Shown here: one piece after another, positions 5,913 to 7,866 of the stretch
Layout of the letters: every line of letters begins with the position of its first letter
How positions within the stretch are numbered: position 1 is the stretch's first letter
Origin: Nitrospira sp.
Lineage (GTDB): Bacteria > Nitrospirota > Nitrospiria > Nitrospirales > Nitrospiraceae
NCBI GenBank assembly: GCA_025360665.1
Contig: JANYBU010000189.1
Location: forward strand, 1 to 7,866
DNA length: 7,866 bases
Reading direction: 5' to 3'
The notes under the pieces: generated by a model
What the model was told of the DNA's origin: nothing
The model's input: the letters and a program-made list of their open reading frames with translations, nothing else
The model's database searches: none
Made by a program: the position numbers and the translations under genes

Positions 5913-6077
5913 ATGCCCATGTACGACTATAATTGTCTGGACTGCGGGAAGGAATCGTTGGTGGTCTTGACGCTGAAGCAACATGAATCCACCAAAGTGA
6001 CATGCCCGAAATGCGGCAGCACCAAGATGCAACAACTCTTTTCGCCGTTCGTGGCCCACACGACCAAGAAAAGCTAA
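5913..6077 (+). CDS. FmdB-family small zinc-ribbon protein
   Basis: A 54-residue protein, MPMYDYNCLDCGKE at the start, with two zinc knuckles, CLDC (Cys8, Cys11) and CPKC (Cys31, Cys34), separated by 19 residues. The P-x-Y-x-Y/F-x-C-x-x-C start and the FSPF-type end fit the FmdB / Zn-ribbon_8 family (PF09723), often called putative regulatory proteins although the role is not established. AGGAGG at 5901-5906, overlapping the Lon-like stop, is six bases before the ATG; a second in-frame ATG is at 5919. The 10-base gap makes it the third gene of the hibernation/Lon operon. It is complete and too short to be picked up by length-limited gene searches. Confidence 0.88.
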   Translation: MPMYDYNCLDCGKESLVVLTLKQHESTKVTCPKCGSTKMQQLFSPFVAHTTKKS

Positions 6078-6097
6078 CAGCATGCGAAGATCGTTAG

Positions 6098-6131
6098 GCG
6101 TGAGCGTGAAAGGTGAAACGTGAAGTGAAAG
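6098..6131. repeat. CGTGAA-type simple-sequence array
   Basis: Five imperfect copies of a GTGA(A) word follow one another (GCGTGAGCGTGAAAGGTGAA, then ACGTGAAGTGAAAG). The same word occurs in the repeat element near 458 as CGTGAAGCGTGAA. It starts about 20 bases after the FmdB-type stop. No function is evident; it looks like a genome-wide spacer repeat. Confidence 0.55.
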
Positions 6132-6140
6132 ATATCTGAC

Positions 6141-6194
6141 GATCTGTTGATCTGATGAATTCCGAACATTCAACAGATCAACAGGTCAACAGAT
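6141..6194. repeat. CAACAGAT triple repeat forming a 14-bp hairpin
   Basis: CAACAGAT, CAACAGGT and CAACAGAT follow each other without gaps at 6171-6194. GATCTGTTGATCTG (6141-6154) is the inverted counterpart and pairs with 6174-6187 over 14 bases with one G-U pair, leaving a 19-base loop. It lies between the Lon operon and the cytochrome gene. No T-run follows on the plus strand, so it is at most a weak or RNA-protecting structure. The rest of the 6078-6287 spacer shows nothing else I can name. Confidence 0.65.
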
Positions 6195-6287
6195 TCCAGA
6201 ATTGCTTCACGAACAACGTCGAAGCAAGGAAACATTTCACAGTCGGACATACCCCCATGGGTTTTCCGCAACTGGTTAGAAAAGGCT

Positions 6288-6674
6288 ATGATGCGAATTT
6301 CCCCTCTTAATGTAATGTCGGCACTCAGAGTCACCCTGACCATGGGATTCATCAGCCTCCTATTGGCTCCTCTCCTCCACGCGCAAGATTATCCCGCCGA
6401 TACCACACGCGGCAAAGCTGTGTATGAGCGTAATTGCCAGGCCTGCCACGGTGTCGGAGGCTGGGGGGATGGACCGGACGCGAAGACTCTCAAGGTGGCA
6501 CCGGCCAATTTTCACCGCTTTATGTCCTTTCTGAAATCCGACGAAGAACTCTTGAGGACCATCGAATTCGGGGTCGTCTTCAGCCCCATGCATGCATGGC
6601 GAGGCCAGCTGACGGACGGGGAAATGCAGGACGTGGTGGCCTACATTCGTCTGTTATCCCAACAGGGGCGTTAG
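6288..6674 (+). CDS. Exported monoheme c-type cytochrome
   Basis: 128 residues. The N-terminus is a signal peptide: Arg3 and Arg14, a hydrophobic core VTLTMGFISLLLAPLL, and a likely cleavage after LHA-Q (about residue 32). The mature part has one heme motif, CQACH (Cys50, Cys53, His54), in RGKAVYERNCQACHG, followed by GDGP and a likely axial Met101 in FSPMHAW. The C-terminal helix LTDGEMQDVVAYIRLLS is typical of class I cytochrome c (cbb3-type/PF13442-like). It should carry electrons in the periplasm or on the outer membrane face; its partner is not visible here. ATG 6288 is followed by ATG 6291, which is better spaced (five bases) from AAAGG at 6281-6285, and another ATG is at 6315. It is probably transcribed separately from the Lon operon because of the 210-base spacer. 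Confidence 0.88.
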   Translation: MMRISPLNVMSALRVTLTMGFISLLLAPLLHAQDYPADTTRGKAVYERNCQACHGVGGWGDGPDAKTLKVAPANFHRFMSFLKSDEELLRTIEFGVVFSPMHAWRGQLTDGEMQDVVAYIRLLSQQGR

Positions 6675-6682
6675 CCGCCGTC

Positions 6683-6711
6683 TTGTCCGAGCATCGTATT
6701 ATTGATATGAC
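6683..6711 (+). promoter_or_regulatory. Weak candidate sigma-70-type promoter before pncA
   Basis: TTGTCC (6683-6688) and TATGAC (6706-6711) are separated by 17 bases, and each matches the consensus hexamer at four of six positions. It sits in the 49-base gap between the cytochrome gene and pncA. Read-through from the cytochrome gene is an equally good explanation. Confidence 0.2.
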
Positions 6712-6723
6712 CGTTGTGAAGCT

Positions 6724-7317
6724 ATGAGTTCACTAAGGGAAGAGCTGTGGGTCGGCGATGCCTTGCTGATCGCCGATATCCAGAACGATTTTCTCTCCGG
6801 CGGAGCCTTAGGGGTGAAGGAAGGCGACAAGATCCTGCCCGTCCTGCGCGGGTACATCGATCGTTTCCAATCACGCGGCCTGCCGATTTTCTTGTCGCAA
6901 GACTGGCATCCCCCCAACCATTGTTCCTTTCGCGAGCAGGGCGGGCCCTGGCCAATCCATTGCGTGGCTGGGTCGACCGGCGCTCTGCCGCCCCTCTCGT
7001 TCCCCATCCCGGAGACGGCCACCATCATTCATAAGGCGACCCTGCCGAACAAGGAAGCCTATTCGGCATTCCAAGATACGCCCCTGCACGAGCGCTTGCA
7101 GGCGGCGGGCATCGGTCGACTCTTCATCGGCGGGCTCGCAACGGACTATTGCGTCCTCCACACGGTCAGAGACGCGCGGGTGCTCGGCTACCACGTCTGC
7201 TTGCTGACCGATGCAATCCGGGCCGTCAATGTCGCCTGGGAGGATGGACGCAAGGCGGAAGAGGCCATGATTCGATTGGGAGCAATCCCGACCCGTCTGG
7301 AAGGCCTCGTTGCATGA
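6724..7317 (+). CDS. pncA: Nicotinamidase (isochorismatase-fold, PncA)
   Basis: 197 residues. It hydrolyses nicotinamide to nicotinate and ammonia, the first step of NAD salvage by the deamidating route. The catalytic triad is complete: Asp18 in LLIADIQNDF, Lys104 in IIHKAT, and nucleophile Cys143 in GLATDYCVLHT. The metal site is also complete: Asp60, His62 and His66 in QDWHPPNHCSF, and His79 in WPIHCVAGS. These match the ligand order known for mycobacterial PncA. ATG 6724 gives an N-terminal extension of about eight residues relative to many homologues and has no good Shine-Dalgarno; I see no better in-frame start, only TTG 6763, which would cut into the first strand. The stop overlaps the pncB start as ATGA, implying coupled translation. 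Confidence 0.93.
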   Translation: MSSLREELWVGDALLIADIQNDFLSGGALGVKEGDKILPVLRGYIDRFQSRGLPIFLSQDWHPPNHCSFREQGGPWPIHCVAGSTGALPPLSFPIPETATIIHKATLPNKEAYSAFQDTPLHERLQAAGIGRLFIGGLATDYCVLHTVRDARVLGYHVCLLTDAIRAVNVAWEDGRKAEEAMIRLGAIPTRLEGLVA

Positions 7318-7866
7318 ATCCCAGCTCCACGGTTCTCCTGACCGATCTCTATCAACTCACCATGGTGCAGGCCTACGTCGAGCAAGGAATGATGGACACC
7401 GCTGTCTTTGAGTTTTTCGTCAGGAGGTTACCGGCCCAACGTGGCTTCTTGATGGCCGCAGGCCTGGAACAAGTCCTGGACTTTTTGGAACAGCTGCACG
7501 TCAGCCCGGCTGAGCTGGAATGGCTCACACAGACCGGACGGTTCAGTCGCTCGTGCCTGGACTATCTGGAAACCCTGCGGTTCTCCGGCGACGTGCACGC
7601 CATGCAGGAAGGAACGGTGTTTTTTCCTCATGAGCCGATCCTTCGCGTGACCGCTCCCCTCCCCCAAGCGCAGCTCGTCGAAACCAGGATCATGAATCTG
7701 CTCAACTTTCAGACGCTCATCGCCTCGAAAGCGGCGCGATCGGTCTTGGCCGCTGGAGGGAAACCGCTCATCGATTTTGGATTGCGTCGGGCGCACGGCG
7801 CGGAGGCAGGCCTGCTCGCCGCGCGAGCCAGCTATCTGGCCGGCTTTGCCGGTACCGCGACGGTCC
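7314..7866 (+). CDS. pncB: Nicotinate phosphoribosyltransferase, N-terminal part (runs off right edge)
   Basis: 184 residues are visible without a stop. The protein starts with the family signature TDLYQLTM (residues 10-17) and continues with FEFFVRRLP (32-40), RGFLMAAGLEQVLDFL (43-58), GDVHAMQEGTVFFPHEPIL (92-110), a SKAARSV helix, and DFGLRRAHG (154-162), the Arg- and His-containing active-site segment of the TIGR01513-type enzymes. It joins nicotinate to PRPP with ATP use to make nicotinate mononucleotide. ATG 7314 overlaps the pncA stop by four bases, and GGAAGG at 7299-7304 is nine bases upstream. The pair gives a direct nicotinamide-to-NaMN route. The C-terminal part is outside the window. 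Confidence 0.93.
   Translation, partial: MNPSSTVLLTDLYQLTMVQAYVEQGMMDTAVFEFFVRRLPAQRGFLMAAGLEQVLDFLEQLHVSPAELEWLTQTGRFSRSCLDYLETLRFSGDVHAMQEGTVFFPHEPILRVTAPLPQAQLVETRIMNLLNFQTLIASKAARSVLAAGGKPLIDFGLRRAHGAEAGLLAARASYLAGFAGTATV

Overview
The window looks like a chromosomal segment of a GC-rich, free-living bacterium. I suspect Nitrospira or a close relative (Nitrospirota). The reasons are the style of the proteins and, above all, the spacers: simple-sequence and palindromic repeats of the kind I recall from Nitrospira genomes (CGTGAA-type arrays, CAACAGAT arrays, TGGT/ACCA-rich palindromes, and GATGCTGAAAAA-ended elements). This assignment is inference and was not tested by a search.

Left part (1-2451): all genes are on the minus strand. 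From right to left they are an APH-type phosphotransferase (1363-2451), a CysC-like P-loop kinase (780-1304), a MITE-like repeat composite (415-782), and the N-terminal part of a YheT-type alpha/beta hydrolase that runs off the left edge (1-359). The two kinases look like a transcriptional pair. The repeat composite lies between them and the hydrolase, and its end overlaps the stop codon of the CysC-like gene.

Middle (2452-2924): a divergent, gene-free region. It contains simple-sequence spacer, a good match to a sigma-54 (-24/-12) promoter pointing right, and two leader inverted repeats, one of them an 81-base palindrome centred on a single base.

Right part (2925-7866): all genes are on the plus strand. 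The first group is a tight operon: a ribosome-hibernation-factor domain fused to a cold-shock domain, a LonB-like ATP-dependent protease (Walker A and a Ser-Lys dyad are visible), and a 54-residue FmdB-type zinc-ribbon protein. This suggests a stress or dormancy unit combining ribosome protection and proteolysis, possibly under sigma-54. After a 210-base spacer with two repeat arrays comes an exported monoheme cytochrome c. Last are pncA (nicotinamidase) and pncB (nicotinate phosphoribosyltransferase, cut by the right edge), joined by an ATGA overlap. Together these two convert nicotinamide to nicotinate mononucleotide for NAD salvage.

Nothing here is clearly a new defence or mobile system. 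The most interesting items are the predicted sigma-54 control of the hibernation/Lon operon, the composite TA-flanked repeat element, and the paired kinases whose CysC-like member lacks canonical APS-kinase motifs.
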